64,000 bases of DNA from Belliella alkalica (GCF_022549785.1 NZ_JAKZGO010000001.1:332101-396100); one strand, 5' to 3'; counted from the stretch's first letter, positions 1 through 10,751 are shown. Made by a program: numbers and translations. The notes: generated from the sequence alone by a model not told the origin.

Positions 1-3000
1 TGGGTACCCACGTTGGTTCTGGTATTGTTTTCGTAAGTCACAGAAGTTCCTGGAGGTAATGTTCCGGTGATTTCAAGGGTTTTTTCGGTTCCGTCGAACA
101 CAAAGCTCTGATCCTCGAAGGTTATTCCCGTGATGGTGGCAGGGGTGATTTCCAACTCGGCTGTCAATACCAGATCATTAAAGTTGGAACCGGTTATCCT
201 GGCGGTTACCTGCTGGTTTCCTACATTCGTTCTACCGTTGTTTTCATAGTCCACTGTTGCTCCATCAGGGAGCGTGCCTGTGATTTCAATGGTTTTTTCC
301 GTTCCGTCAAATACAGTGCTGACATTCTCGAAAGAAATTCCTGTGATTGTGGCAGGTGTGATAACACCTTCATTGCTGATAAATGTGTTTGGAGCAAGAT
401 AGTTAGCTGCATCTGTTCCAGAAATTATATATTGAACAGTTATCGTTTTTCCTGACCCTGCATTTGGATTGTCAAAAAACGCTGTGAAGTCTAACTGTAA
501 AACATCTCCTTCTACTAGGTTCAAAATTTGACCAAGTTCTAAAATGACATCAGTTGTTCCGTCAAATTCCTTTGGAGAAATTATAGGAGCCGCGATTTCC
601 AACTGGAGTCTGCCAACAGGAATTGATACAGTGACATTTGTTGCTTCATAAGTTTCATTTCCAGCAACTGAAACGGTGATTTCAATCAGGCCTTCTGTGG
701 CTTGAAGCGCATTCAATCCTGATCCATTCGATGTGACAGAAACAAAGTCATTGTCATTTAAAGTATAAGTGACTGGTAAACCTGAAGTGGTTGAGATATC
801 AAATTCTACATTCATATCTCCGTATGTAAGGATAGGGGGAGAATTGAAAGTAATGGTTTGAGGTAATTGCTGGCGCTCAAAAGCCCCCATATCAATTCTT
901 TCATTAATGATCCTGGGATTGCCACCCAGATCGATTGGTCCTTCCGGACCTACTGGGAAGAGGGATAAATCTGTATCAGGATTTCCGGTGTTGATGGCAG
1001 GGGAACCAGCTTTGAGTCTGTAATTTCCATTCTCAAAATCTTCAAACACATCATCTGTACTTAATCCAACCGCACTGATGTTGCCATTGCTTTCGCTGTT
1101 CAAACCTTGGATCAAACTAAAAGAAATTACAGTACTTTCAGGGGTTTCAAGGTTATCATTCAGCAATCCGTCTCCACTGATTCCTGCCGTATTGCCTAAC
1201 AATACCATGTTTTGGATTTTCAGTGCTGAACCTTCATTGTATATTCCACCACCCTGTTGACCTGCTTCATTATCGGCAACGGTGACATTTGTATATTCCG
1301 AAATAGAGAATCCTGAAAATATTCCACCTGCTCGATTTTGGCTTTTGTTCTTGGAAATAAGCACATTGGTATAAGAGGTCTCTGAGAATATTTCGTAAAT
1401 ACCACCTCCATTAGCGATCGCAAAATTTCCAACAACAGACACATTCCGTATTTCCATTGGTGAATTTATATTGAATATGCCTCCTCCAACCGGTCTGGGA
1501 ATATTTCTACCATTGATGAAAATATCACCGATTCCATTGGCATTGCCGCCCGTAATGGCAAATCCATCCAGACTGGCTACTCCTACATTATCAGGTAAGA
1601 TGACTACGTGATAGGCATTTTCATCATTATTTGCGAAGTTGGGTCCGTCATTTTCCAGCAAGTCCCCACTAAGAATACTGGTGTTTTGAGACAAGGCAAA
1701 GTCCCGCTCTTGCAGACTGGATTCTGTGCCAGCAAAGCCTCCAAATACCTGCACATCTTTGACCATCAAGAAGGCATTGTCCCTTCCTCCATCAGTGGAT
1801 AAAAACCCATCCTGTGGGCTGAACATAGGTTTGTATGTGCCACCCGCTACCCAAATCTGAAGTGGTTCATCGGCAGACCATAAGTCATTGTTTTCATTTT
1901 CTTTTGCCCATCGCAGTGCCTCAGCAAGTTCTGGGATAGCATTTGCCCAGGAATTGCCTTCACCTGTGCCAGAACCATTTTTGTTAACATAAAGGATGTT
2001 GTTACCAGAAGGAGTGATCACGATACCGATTTCCACAGATAATGTGAAGGTATCTGTTACAGATCCTCCTTCTTGATCATCTGCTGTGACATCAATACTG
2101 ATTTCACCTAGATTATCACTTGTAGGTGTTCCTGAAAAAGTCCTGCTATTGGCATCAAAATTCAACCATGCAGGTAGTGGGTCCCCTCCTGTAAGATTTG
2201 CTGTGAAAATAAGGATATCCCCTTCATCCTGATCTTCAAATGTGTTTTCAGCAAATTGAAAGCTAAAGGCTTCATCCTGAGTGGCTATTTGATCAGGGAT
2301 TGGATTAGCGATAGTTGGAGGGGTGTTGGGGCCTGCTTCACACCATTCAAAGTTATCCAAATTCAGGTATACGAAACTGCCACCCAAAGAAATCTCAAGT
2401 CTGTCAATTCTTTTGTTGGTGTTGTTTTGTCCTTGTTCTGTTGCAGAATCAATAAAGAAATAGCCACCGTTATTGGAAAGATCAGTAGGGAATCCGGTTG
2501 ATTTGGTTAAGGAGAATCTTTCTACTCCATCATTAAACCCTTTGATTGTGACTGTTCCGTCGTTGGTAGGGTTTGTTCCGGAAGGGTTTGAAGACAGGTA
2601 GAGCGCCAACTGTTTCATGGTGATCAACTCATCGGAAGTGATGATATAGGGGCCTGCACCTGTGTTTGTCAGGTGTTTCTGCGATCCACCGATACCTGCA
2701 AAAGGTGTTTCCTGAGATACTTCCCAGTTTCCCAGTAATGAAAAACTCAACCCATTTCCTGTGAATATTTTTGATCCAATAGCCTCATCTTCAAAAGTTT
2801 CAATAAAGCATGGACTCACAAAATGAAACTGCCCTGAGGTAAAGGCAGGTGTGCCAGTATTTCCATTTGCATTGCTGATATTGGTTCCTGATCTTAGGTC
2901 AAGTCGAAGACTTCCGTCCCCGGAGATGTCATTAACTGTGACCGAATATGTGGAACCAGAGCCTGATACTGAGGATACCGTACCGACCACCGTACCTGAT

Positions 3001-3683
3001 GTGGTCAATTGGAAATCATCAGGACTGACATTCAAAGCGGTTTTGTTGAAATTGACAGAAAACACCACTGAAGTAGCATTGGCATCAGGTGAACCTGTCA
3101 AAGAAATGGACGTAACTTCCGCAGGATCTGTATCTACAGGAGAAAAAGGTGGTCCGAAGGTAAAGTGATCCAGGTTAAAATTGATGTCTGCTGCTTGAAT
3201 CCGAACTTCATCCACATCAAAAAAATCAGGATCGCCTGCATAATCTTTTAGTCCTGCAGTAGCTGAATTGAATTGGATAGCTTTAGCAGGACCAGTGGAA
3301 CTACCGTTTTTAAAGCCTTGAATGGTTCCTGTGGTACTGCTTCCAAAACCTCCATCTTGCAAAAAGATACTTCTAAATTGGAATGCTTCACTATCAGCTC
3401 TTCGGATAGTCCAACGTGTAATGCCTCCAAACGCGAAATTATTATCTGTTAGGGCCATTGACCCCTGAAATCCTACGTTTTGCAAGCTTATTATTTGAGC
3501 GGAACTTCCTGCCGGTATGTTTACTGAAAAAGTAAAGCCACTGTTGGTATAGGACTTACCCAAAGCTAAATTATTAGCCAACTCATTAAAGGTAATGGTA
3601 TTGATCTGAGCAGATGCCTTCTTTGGAAGGTGTGAAGCGAAAAAAGAGGTAAAGAATAGAAAGATTAGTAGAGTTTTTTTCAT
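1..3683 (-). CDS. Large secreted repeat protein (beta-helix plus MBG/YDG domains), C-terminus outside window
   Basis: The frame is open from an ATG at 3683 down to base 1 with no stop, giving at least 1227 residues; the end lies left of the window. Residues 1-25 form a signal peptide ending near KKASAQ. About residues 30-450 are beta-rich with two lectin-like segments and a SwmB/Ig-like stretch. About 450-550 is a cadherin/He_PIG-like module (motifs PAWLNFD and FSGTP). About 560-940 looks like a right-handed parallel beta-helix of the choice-of-anchor Q type (GGGIFN, GGGIY, SPAINTG). From about 940 on, a YDG-like domain and tandem MBG domains repeat every 71 residues (213 bases; the repeated DNA near 71 and 284 is nearly the same). 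Such Bacteroidota proteins are usually exported by the type IX system through a C-terminal signal, which cannot be checked here. Function is unknown; adhesin or surface layer is an inference. It follows the tail-collar gene in the same direction after 76 bases. Confidence 0.85.
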   Translation of the reverse strand, partial: MKKTLLIFLFFTSFFASHLPKKASAQINTITFNELANNLALGKSYTNSGFTFSVNIPAGSSAQIISLQNVGFQGSMALTDNNFAFGGITRWTIRRADSEAFQFRSIFLQDGGFGSSTTGTIQGFKNGSSTGPAKAIQFNSATAGLKDYAGDPDFFDVDEVRIQAADINFNLDHFTFGPPFSPVDTDPAEVTSISLTGSPDANATSVVFSVNFNKTALNVSPDDFQLTTSGTVVGTVSSVSGSGSTYSVTVNDISGDGSLRLDLRSGTNISNANGNTGTPAFTSGQFHFVSPCFIETFEDEAIGSKIFTGNGLSFSLLGNWEVSQETPFAGIGGSQKHLTNTGAGPYIITSDELITMKQLALYLSSNPSGTNPTNDGTVTIKGFNDGVERFSLTKSTGFPTDLSNNGGYFFIDSATEQGQNNTNKRIDRLEISLGGSFVYLNLDNFEWCEAGPNTPPTIANPIPDQIATQDEAFSFQFAENTFEDQDEGDILIFTANLTGGDPLPAWLNFDANSRTFSGTPTSDNLGEISIDVTADDQEGGSVTDTFTLSVEIGIVITPSGNNILYVNKNGSGTGEGNSWANAIPELAEALRWAKENENNDLWSADEPLQIWVAGGTYKPMFSPQDGFLSTDGGRDNAFLMVKDVQVFGGFAGTESSLQERDFALSQNTSILSGDLLENDGPNFANNDENAYHVVILPDNVGVASLDGFAITGGNANGIGDIFINGRNIPRPVGGGIFNINSPMEIRNVSVVGNFAIANGGGIYEIFSETSYTNVLISKNKSQNRAGGIFSGFSISEYTNVTVADNEAGQQGGGIYNEGSALKIQNMVLLGNTAGISGDGLLNDNLETPESTVISFSLIQGLNSESNGNISAVGLSTDDVFEDFENGNYRLKAGSPAINTGNPDTDLSLFPVGPEGPIDLGGNPRIINERIDMGAFERQQLPQTITFNSPPILTYGDMNVEFDISTTSGLPVTYTLNDNDFVSVTSNGSGLNALQATEGLIEITVSVAGNETYEATNVTVSIPVGRLQLEIAAPIISPKEFDGTTDVILELGQILNLVEGDVLQLDFTAFFDNPNAGSGKTITVQYIISGTDAANYLAPNTFISNEGVITPATITGISFENVSTVFDGTEKTIEITGTLPDGATVDYENNGRTNVGNQQVTARITGSNFNDLVLTAELEITPATITGITFEDQSFVFDGTEKTLEITGTLPPGTSVTYENNTRTNVGT

Positions 3684-3759
3684 AGTGGGCTGATTCTGAA
3701 TAAAAGAAAATTAAAAAAAGGATGTCCTTTGGAGTAGGCATACCCCAAAGGACAAAAAA

Positions 3760-4305
3760 TCAATCTCTCATAGGGTAAACACCCTCTAAGGCAATAATAT
3801 AATTGATGCCTAAATAAGGATTTCGGCTGTTAAATGGCTGGTTTCCGCCTTGAACGCTAATGGTACTTGGTGACATAGCAGTATTGGGAAAATTGCCGTT
3901 GTATGAGTTGACATTGATAACAGGACTTTGACGGTTTTCCTGAAACTGAGAGGCAGCTGGCACATTTCCTTCGGGGTTGAAACTTGTTCCTGCTGAATTA
4001 CTCACATTTAACGCATGATTGTGTGCAGGCATATTACTCATATCCAGAGTGACTTTTTCTGTGCCTCCCTGCTCTCCTAAATTGATAGGGCTTAAACCAG
4101 GCCCGTGACCTTTATGAATAGGAGCTCTCCCCCTTAAATCTGGTAGTGCAAAGTTATTTATACCATCTCCGCCATAAGTATTTCCTAAAATGCTATATAA
4201 AGCCTGATTCTGGGAAATAGAAATGAGCTGCCCTTCGCAGTAGGCCCAACCTTTGGGAGCAAAGGTTCCGGCAAACATCATGATTTGTCCAATTAGTGGT
4301 TCCAT
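3760..4305 (-). CDS. Phage tail collar domain protein (MdpB-like)
   Basis: A complete 181-residue protein. The first 60 residues carry the phage tail collar signature (GQIMMFAGTFAPKGW, then CEGQ, YSILGNTYGGDG and FALPDLRGRAP). The second half is Asn/Ser/Gly-rich and ends in NPYLGINYIIALEG, the usual C-terminus of stand-alone tail-collar proteins related to microcystin-dependent protein MdpB. No signal peptide is seen. Bacteroidota often carry such genes outside prophages, and no other phage gene is nearby. It lies 76 bases upstream of the giant repeat protein in the same direction, so the two may be co-transcribed. Family call is strong; the cellular role is unknown. Confidence 0.85.
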   Translation of the reverse strand: MEPLIGQIMMFAGTFAPKGWAYCEGQLISISQNQALYSILGNTYGGDGINNFALPDLRGRAPIHKGHGPGLSPINLGEQGGTEKVTLDMSNMPAHNHALNVSNSAGTSFNPEGNVPAASQFQENRQSPVINVNSYNGNFPNTAMSPSTISVQGGNQPFNSRNPYLGINYIIALEGVYPMRD

Positions 4306-4697
4306 TTTTTAGTATTTAGAGTGAAATAGTAGGCAATCAACATATTTATCCTTAGAAAATAAATACGTACTAACACTTATTTTTTACCATAAATTCTAAA
4401 TTGTTACTAAAAACAATTATTTGTATTTGAAAAATAAAAAAATGAACACTTTCTATAAAACATTGATTATTAGATGATAAAAAAATATTTTTTATTATTT
4501 AGGTTAATCCAGGTTTGTAAATGGTAAGATAACCCGTTTACCAAAAACAACATTAACAACATATCCGCTTTCAAACCAGTGTCTACATTTAATTTGGTAC
4601 ATACTTTGAATTCAGCAGATGTTGACCGTCGATATTTATCCACATGCTTACATGCAAAGATTATCTTCCCGGTGTCTTAGCGAATAACTATTTAACA
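4306..4697. other. Intergenic region, no gene
   Basis: This is very AT-rich DNA between the tail-collar gene start and the sdhB stop. The only structure I see is one copy of the dispersed intergenic repeat at 4560-4641. No convincing ORF or RNA gene is seen. Confidence 0.6.
4560..4641 (+). repeat. Dispersed intergenic repeat, copy 1
   Basis: It begins with TATCCGCTTTC and ACCAGTG, then has TACATTTAATTTGGTACATA, TTGAATTCAGCAG and GACCGTCGA. The same order of blocks is found, reversed, at 59950-60031 and 13970-14113, and in the same orientation at 62656-62758. The right-hand inverted end (GCGGATAATC in other copies) is not obvious here, so this copy is probably decayed. Confidence 0.55.
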
Positions 4698-5438
4698 TTA
4701 TTTCCAAAACCATCGACGATTCAAATCAACAATGTTAGTAATGGAAATTCCTTGCGGACAAATTTTTTCACATTCCCCCGTATAAGTACAAGACCCAAAT
4801 CCTTCCTCATCCATCTGATTCACCATGTTTGTGACTCTTTGAGAAGCTTCAAGCTCACCTTGTGGCAGCATGGATAGATGGTTAACTTTTGCTGATGTAA
4901 AAAGCATTGCACTGGCATTTTTGCACACTGCTACACAAGCACCACATCCAATACATGCAGCAGCATCAAAAGCCTTCTCTGCTAGTTCATGATTGATTAG
5001 AATTGTATTTGCTTCTGAAGCCTGTCCTGTATTGACACCTATGTATCCACCCGCTTGTATAATCCTATCAAATGCTGATCTATCTATTACAAGATCTTTT
5101 TTTATTGGAAAAGCTTTCGCCCTAAACGGTTCAATAAATAAAGTTTGCCCATCATCAAAGCTACGAAGGTGAATTTGGCAGGTAGTAGTCCCATTAATGG
5201 GACCATGAATATCTCCATTAATCACAAAACCACACTGACCACAAATCCCTTCTCTACAATCACTTTCAAAAGCGATTGGGCTTCCTGTGGATTTTATTAT
5301 CTTGGTATTGAGATGATCAAGCATCTCGGGTACAGACATATGTTCATCTAAATCATCTAACACATGTTTTTCGAAATATCCTTTTTCAAACTGCCCTGAT
5401 TGTCGCCATACGTGAAGTTCTAGTTTCATAATTTTCAT
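4698..5438 (-). CDS. sdhB: Succinate dehydrogenase/fumarate reductase iron-sulfur subunit
   Basis: A 246-residue protein of normal length for the family. It carries electrons between the flavoprotein and the quinone site. The [2Fe-2S] cysteines are C61, C66, C69 and C87 (CREGICGQC). Cys162-165-168-172 (CIGCGACVAVC) and C217/C223/C227 (CTYTGECEKICPQG) bind the other two clusters. All ligands are intact. It is read after sdhA with an unusually long 184-base gap. M4 (5429) is an alternative start. No cytochrome b (sdhC) gene is next to the pair, although Bacteroidota normally have sdhC-A-B. It may be a second copy or use an SdhC encoded elsewhere. Confidence 0.93.
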   Translation of the reverse strand: MKIMKLELHVWRQSGQFEKGYFEKHVLDDLDEHMSVPEMLDHLNTKIIKSTGSPIAFESDCREGICGQCGFVINGDIHGPINGTTTCQIHLRSFDDGQTLFIEPFRAKAFPIKKDLVIDRSAFDRIIQAGGYIGVNTGQASEANTILINHELAEKAFDAAACIGCGACVAVCKNASAMLFTSAKVNHLSMLPQGELEASQRVTNMVNQMDEEGFGSCTYTGECEKICPQGISITNIVDLNRRWFWK

Positions 5439-5622
5439 TTTTTTAGTCAGGTGAGCATATATGATGATATGAATCTATGGAAATTTGACAGTGAAGAAAT
5501 TATAAACTTGATTTCACTCATATCATATAATAATTGCTCTTGGAAAGTATTAGAAATTAAATTGAATCAAGCTATAATTCTAAGAATTGAAGCTATTGGT
5601 AAAGAACCGAACAGTCATAAAA

Positions 5623-7539
5623 TCATTTATAACTTCTATTTTTCAACTCAGCAAATTTAAAATCTAAATGTTCTTTATGCAGTTCATATGAATTATTGCC
5701 TTTGAACTCCCAAACACTTACATATTTAAATTCCTCATCATTCCGTAATGCCTCCCCTTCGTCTGTTTGATGTTCCTCTCTAAAATGAGCTCCACAGGAT
5801 TCTTCCCTTTGTAAAGCATCTTCCACTATAAGAATAGACATCTCCAAATAGTCTTCTACTCTTGCTGCTTTTTCTAATTCAAAATTGATTTCATTTGTAC
5901 TTCCAGGAATCAACAGTTCTTCATAAAAACGCTTTTGAAGAATCAACAAATCATTTTTGGCAGATTGCATACTAATTTTGTTGCGAGATAATCCGCATTT
6001 TTTGTAGAGGATTTGCCCAAGTTCCTTATGAAATTCTTCCGCGGTCGTATTCCCTTTGATAGTCAATAAATTTTGAAGACGATCAATAACTTCAGATTTT
6101 GATTTGATGACCGCCGAATCCCATTCATCCATTTTAGGAGATTTGACTGGACTTTTTTCTGCCAAATAATCCATTATAGTACTTGGAGCTATAAAATAAC
6201 CGTCAACACAAGCTTGCAGTAAACTATTTGCTCCTAAGCGGTTGGCACCATGATCTGAAAAATTAGCTTCACCCAAAACAAAAAGTCCTGATAAATTACT
6301 CATCAATCGATAATCCACCCACAACCCACCCATACTAAAATGAGCAGCAGGAGCAATCATCATTGGTTCTTTATAAGCGTCAGTGCCGGTAATTTTCTGA
6401 TACATTCCAAATAAATTACCATATCGCTGCTCAATGATCTTTTCCCCATCTCGTTTTATGGCATCTTTAAAATCAAGATATACCGCATTTCCCATTGGCC
6501 CTACCCCACAGCCTGCATCAATACGTTCTTTGGCTGCACGGGAAGAAATATCTCTTGGTGCTAGATTTCCAAATGATGGATAGCGACGCTCTAAGTAATA
6601 GTCGCGCTCCTCTTCTGGGATTTCATTTGGTGGTCGTTGATCATTTGGAGACAGTGGTACCCAGATCCTTCCATCATTGCGTAAAGATTCGCTCATTAAG
6701 GTAAGTTTACTTTGATAGCCTCCTAGCTGGGGCAATGAAGTTGGGTGAAACTGCGTCCAACTTGGTGCAGCCATAAATGCCCCCTTTCGATGTGCGCGCC
6801 AAATAGCTGTTGCATTACAATTCATCGCTAGTGTGCTCAGGTAATATATTTTTCCATAACCACCTGATGCTAAAATTAGAGCATCACAGCTATGCGATAC
6901 TATTTCTCCATTATCAAGATTTCGAACGGTAACTCCTTTTGCCTCACCATTTATAGTAATGACATCAAGCATTTCATGTCTAGTATGCAGCTTTAGGTTA
7001 TTTCCATCATTTTGTCTCATTAAGGATTGATATGCACCAAGTAGAAGCTGCTGCCCAGTCTGGCCTCTTGCATAAAAAGTCCGACTTACTTGAACACCCC
7101 CAAAAGATCGATTGCTAAGATAGCCACTATATTCCCTTGCGAATGGTACTCCTTGGGCGACAGCCTGATCTATCAAAGACATACTACATTCAGCCAAACG
7201 GTACACATTTGCTTCACGAGCTCTAAAATCTCCACCTTTTAGTGTATCGTAAAACATTCTCCAGACACTATCCCCATCGTTTTTATAATCTTTGGCTGCA
7301 TTTACACCCCCTTGGGCAGCTACAGAATGCGCTCTTCTTGCAGAATCATGAAAGGTAAATACTTCCACATTGAATCCCAGCTCTGCTAAACTTGCAGCAG
7401 AAGATGCGCCTGCCAACCCTGTACCTACCACGATAATCTTATAATTTCTGCGATTTGCAGGATTAATAAGTTGCGCATTTGCCTTATATTTTTTCCACTT
7501 TTCTTCAAGTGGTCCTTCTGGAATTCTGGAGTTTAACAT
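5623..7539 (-). CDS. sdhA: Succinate dehydrogenase/fumarate reductase flavoprotein subunit
   Basis: A 638-residue flavoprotein that interconverts succinate and fumarate. The FAD-binding Rossmann motif is at residues 37-45 (VVGTGLAGA). H71 in the [10 protein letters not shown] segment is the expected covalent FAD attachment site. Substrate-site segments [16 protein letters not shown] and [14 protein letters not shown] are present, as is the C-terminal [10 protein letters not shown]. Length and motifs fit the Bacteroidota SdhA/FrdA type. It lies 133 bases after the PEP carboxylase gene and before sdhB, all on the minus strand. The neighbourhood suggests use on the oxaloacetate-malate-fumarate-succinate branch, but direction cannot be read from sequence. 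No sdhC is found between ppc and sdhA. Confidence 0.95.
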   Translation of the reverse strand: MLNSRIPEGPLEEKWKKYKANAQLINPANRRNYKIIVVGTGLAGASSAASLAELGFNVEVFTFHDSARRAHSVAAQGGVNAAKDYKNDGDSVWRMFYDTLKGGDFRAREANVYRLAECSMSLIDQAVAQGVPFAREYSGYLSNRSFGGVQVSRTFYARGQTGQQLLLGAYQSLMRQNDGNNLKLHTRHEMLDVITINGEAKGVTVRNLDNGEIVSHSCDALILASGGYGKIYYLSTLAMNCNATAIWRAHRKGAFMAAPSWTQFHPTSLPQLGGYQSKLTLMSESLRNDGRIWVPLSPNDQRPPNEIPEEERDYYLERRYPSFGNLAPRDISSRAAKERIDAGCGVGPMGNAVYLDFKDAIKRDGEKIIEQRYGNLFGMYQKITGTDAYKEPMMIAPAAHFSMGGLWVDYRLMSNLSGLFVLGEANFSDHGANRLGANSLLQACVDGYFIAPSTIMDYLAEKSPVKSPKMDEWDSAVIKSKSEVIDRLQNLLTIKGNTTAEEFHKELGQILYKKCGLSRNKISMQSAKNDLLILQKRFYEELLIPGSTNEINFELEKAARVEDYLEMSILIVEDALQREESCGAHFREEHQTDEGEALRNDEEFKYVSVWEFKGNNSYELHKEHLDFKFAELKNRSYK

Positions 7540-7672
7540 GTATTCAAGGGATCATTATTTTATATATACAATCATTTAATCAAGCCTAAAATAATCTTCA
7601 TATTTGCTTAGCTTTTCGAAATAAAATCAACTATTAGCACTTACAAATCTTTGAAAAGCTTAAGTTTGATGC

Positions 7673-10378
7673 TTATCCTGTGTTTTTTAAGCCACTTGAC
7701 AATCCATTAATTATACTTAATAATTTAATTAAAATACTTTCTTTTTCTCTACTATTCTCATCATTGATAGACCTCCATTTTTTCAAGTATTTTATATGTA
7801 AATGATGCAGTATTTCTAATTTTTCATTTCTCCACTCCAAATTTTCATATTGTGAATTTCTTCGAATAGAAGCTGGTTCACCAAAAAGCTCTTCGAGCAT
7901 TAAAATACTATCTTGATAATCTTCTAGGATTTTATTCATAAACTTTTCCCTTTCTCCAACATCCTCATCCAATTCAGAATATAGTCTCATAACACTCAAA
8001 TTGGATAAGATAAGGTTAGTTTCAGTTTGAATCATCAAAAACCTAAAAAAACTCCAATTTTGTATAGAATTTTTTAGTACCAAAAAATCATTAGGTCTAT
8101 TTTTTTTCAGGGTTTTCAAAGCGGAACCTAATCCATACCACCCTGTAATCGTATTTCTAGAAAGGTTCCAACTAAACACCCAAGGAATTGACCTCAAGTC
8201 TGCAAGTGTTCTTGAGCCTGTTCTTCTAGCCGGCCTTGAGCCTATCTTACTTTTTTCCAAAACATCAATGCAAGTAACCTTACCATAAAAATCGATAAAT
8301 CCTTCTGTTTCGATAAAATCTCTATAGTGCTCGAAGGATTTTTGAGACAAAAACCCCATAATTTGCAATGGGTAATTGAGTCCTTTTTGATGTGCTGCAT
8401 CATTGACAATGTGTCTTGCTACTCCAGAGCAAAGAGCATCTAAGTTGTATGTCCCAGTAAGTGGATTTCCGAAAAGTTGTGCAAGAGACTCACCTTGCAC
8501 AGTAAGTTTAATAGCCCCACCTACGGTGTTTTCTGGCATACTTTCCAAAAACCGATGATACTTGCCACCTCCTCTGCTGATAGTACCACCAGTTCCATGG
8601 AAAAAATAAACATTTGTTTGGTTTTTTGAGCCGACCTCAGCAAGTGCAATTTCTGCTTTATATAGATTCCATTTACTTGCTATCGTCCCTCCATCTTTGT
8701 TACTATCACTATAACCTAACATTACTTCTTGCTTATTCTGCAAACTTGCAGCCCTTTTTTTAGTAATTGGGTGTTGCAAAAAATCATCTAAAATTACGGG
8801 ACCATTGTATAAATCTGTGATAGTTTCGAACAATGGAACGACTTGAATATTGGTCTCTAACAATTCAGTCTCTCTCATAAACAAATACACAAGTAATAAA
8901 TCACTGAGACTTCTAGTCATGCTTACTATGAATGACCCAATCCCCTCGGTACCATATTGAGCAACATGATGTCTGACCACCCTATAGCAACCAAGTAAGT
9001 GATCTGCTTCTAAACCATAAGATCTATCAACATTGGTAATCGAGGCGTTAGAAAGTAAGATATGGTTCAAGAATCTCAATCGTCTAATCTCCTCCCAACT
9101 TGAAAAATCATAATCAATTTCTCCATTTGATTTCATAATCTGTGAGATTGCCTTATCATGGAAATCGCTATTTTGCCTGATATCCAATTTTGCCAAATAA
9201 AAGCCAAGACACCTTACTGTACGCTCAACGGGAAAAAGCAAATCCTCGACAATACCATCAAAACCAGATTCTAAAAGTGTATTTCTCAAAAAACTCAAGT
9301 CTTTTTCCAAATACTTACTGGATTTGTAGCATAAGAGTGGATCTTCTATTTCCTCCAAAATAGTATTTTCTATCTGAAGCAACATCAAATTTACAAATTG
9401 CCTCCAAGGTTCATGGGGATTTCTTTGGACAGCTCTAAAACCAGAATCCCCCAATAGTTTTGATCTGTTGCCAATTGCATCGATCAGCACTTGGGGAACT
9501 GAGTTGGAAATTGCTGAAATAGAAAGCTTTTTCACTAAATTATTCAGGCAACTTTTCACATGTTTGAGAGCTTTTTCTCTGTGGAGTCCTAAAGTTTCCT
9601 TAGTGATATCTGCCGTGACTAGAGGATGGCCATCTCTATCACCACCAACCCAACTTCCAAAATTGATTTTAGGGAATACATCAGGATTTTTGATTTTGGT
9701 TGGGTCTAGTCCATGCGCTAACCATTCGTACTTTAATTTTTGGTCACTTTTCTCAAGAATCAAAGGAAAAACATTTGTCAAATAATGAAGTACATTGGCC
9801 CTTTCATCCCTAACAGATGGTTTTTCTAGGTATATTTCTCCTGTAGTCCACCACCTCTCCAATAAGTTAATTATTTGTTCTTTAATTAAAATTTGTTCAT
9901 AACTGCTCAATGAGAGATTCTCCTTTTTTACCAAAAGCAAATATAATTCTCTGTGGATTTCAATAACAGTCACCCTCTTTGCCTCAGTCGGGTGGGCTGT
10001 AAGTACTGGTAATACCTTTGTTGAGGATATGGCACTGAGTATTTCATCCTCTCCTACAGCTGCGCCTAACCAAATCCCAAATGCTTCTGACCAAGAACCA
10101 CGAATTGGATTTGATTTTTCCGCAGTTTCTACATTTCTTCTGTACTGTGTAGCTGCATTTTCTTCCACCAATGTCATCAATTGAAAATAAATGCTCAATG
10201 CCTGTATTACCTTTTCACTAGAGACATGACTTTCATTCAAATTATAATTTTTGTCGCTATGATTTATTAGTGATACAAGGCCATCTTCCTTGATACGTGA
10301 CAGCATTGTCACATAACATTCAATTAGGAATTTTCTATCTGCAATTAATTTTTGACTTGAAGATTTTTTGAGGTCCAT
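7673..10378 (-). CDS. ppc: Phosphoenolpyruvate carboxylase
   Basis: Catalyses PEP plus bicarbonate to oxaloacetate, an anaplerotic reaction. Catalytic motifs are all present: TAHPTEAKR with the essential His near residue 130, GGDRDGHP, GYSDSNKDGG, the FHGTGGTISRGGG loop near residue 595 and GSRPARR near 716. I chose the ATG at 10378 (MDLKKSS, 901 residues, normal for the family). An in-frame ATG at 10513 would add 45 residues, but these are encoded by DNA that overlaps a dispersed intergenic repeat and have no PEP carboxylase character. The gene is read toward sdhA and sdhB. A bicarbonate transporter gene lies about 1.9 kb away on the other strand, which fits the substrate need. Confidence 0.95.
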   Translation of the reverse strand: MDLKKSSSQKLIADRKFLIECYVTMLSRIKEDGLVSLINHSDKNYNLNESHVSSEKVIQALSIYFQLMTLVEENAATQYRRNVETAEKSNPIRGSWSEAFGIWLGAAVGEDEILSAISSTKVLPVLTAHPTEAKRVTVIEIHRELYLLLVKKENLSLSSYEQILIKEQIINLLERWWTTGEIYLEKPSVRDERANVLHYLTNVFPLILEKSDQKLKYEWLAHGLDPTKIKNPDVFPKINFGSWVGGDRDGHPLVTADITKETLGLHREKALKHVKSCLNNLVKKLSISAISNSVPQVLIDAIGNRSKLLGDSGFRAVQRNPHEPWRQFVNLMLLQIENTILEEIEDPLLCYKSSKYLEKDLSFLRNTLLESGFDGIVEDLLFPVERTVRCLGFYLAKLDIRQNSDFHDKAISQIMKSNGEIDYDFSSWEEIRRLRFLNHILLSNASITNVDRSYGLEADHLLGCYRVVRHHVAQYGTEGIGSFIVSMTRSLSDLLLVYLFMRETELLETNIQVVPLFETITDLYNGPVILDDFLQHPITKKRAASLQNKQEVMLGYSDSNKDGGTIASKWNLYKAEIALAEVGSKNQTNVYFFHGTGGTISRGGGKYHRFLESMPENTVGGAIKLTVQGESLAQLFGNPLTGTYNLDALCSGVARHIVNDAAHQKGLNYPLQIMGFLSQKSFEHYRDFIETEGFIDFYGKVTCIDVLEKSKIGSRPARRTGSRTLADLRSIPWVFSWNLSRNTITGWYGLGSALKTLKKNRPNDFLVLKNSIQNWSFFRFLMIQTETNLILSNLSVMRLYSELDEDVGEREKFMNKILEDYQDSILMLEELFGEPASIRRNSQYENLEWRNEKLEILHHLHIKYLKKWRSINDENSREKESILIKLLSIINGLSSGLKNTG

Positions 10379-10445
10379 ATTATAAATATGGTCATTATTT
10401 ATTGCAAAATAAAGCGATTTCACAGATCGATAAAATATATAATAT

Positions 10446-10582
10446 GTATATCCGTTTTCATACCAGTAGAATCTAGATAATTGGATTAACCTGTGATTTC
10501 GAACCAATATCAAATATCTATTAGTATCAGTTTGCCAAAAAACAATCGTTTAATTGATTAATGGCATTATTGCGGATAATCA
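10446..10582 (+). repeat. Dispersed intergenic repeat, copy 2
   Basis: The left end is GTATATCCGTTTTCATACCAGTAG at 10446-10469 (two blocks, ATATCCG and ACCAGTAG, as in other copies). The right end is ATTGCGGATAATC at about 10568-10581, the inverted counterpart. The body between them is diverged. Its left end lies upstream of the preferred ppc start and is translated only if the longer start is used. Confidence 0.55.
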
Positions 10583-10751
10583 TAATATGTAAATCCGCTA
10601 CTTTGCCAGTAGATTATTATTCTAGTATTAATGTTTGATTTGGATCAATATCTATCAAAATATAATTTCAATTAATATCGGAACTAAGCTAATTCGAATT
10701 TTTTCATCTCAATTTGTAAAGTAGTGTAAATCAATAATATAGAAATGTGAC

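Noticed and set aside
3760-4305. Prophage suggested by the tail-collar gene
   Set aside because: No other phage genes, integrase or attachment sites are seen; such genes are common outside phages in this phylum.
5451-5660. 69-codon plus-strand frame between sdhA and sdhB
   Set aside because: It overlaps the sdhA 3' end, has no recognisable family and no supporting signal.
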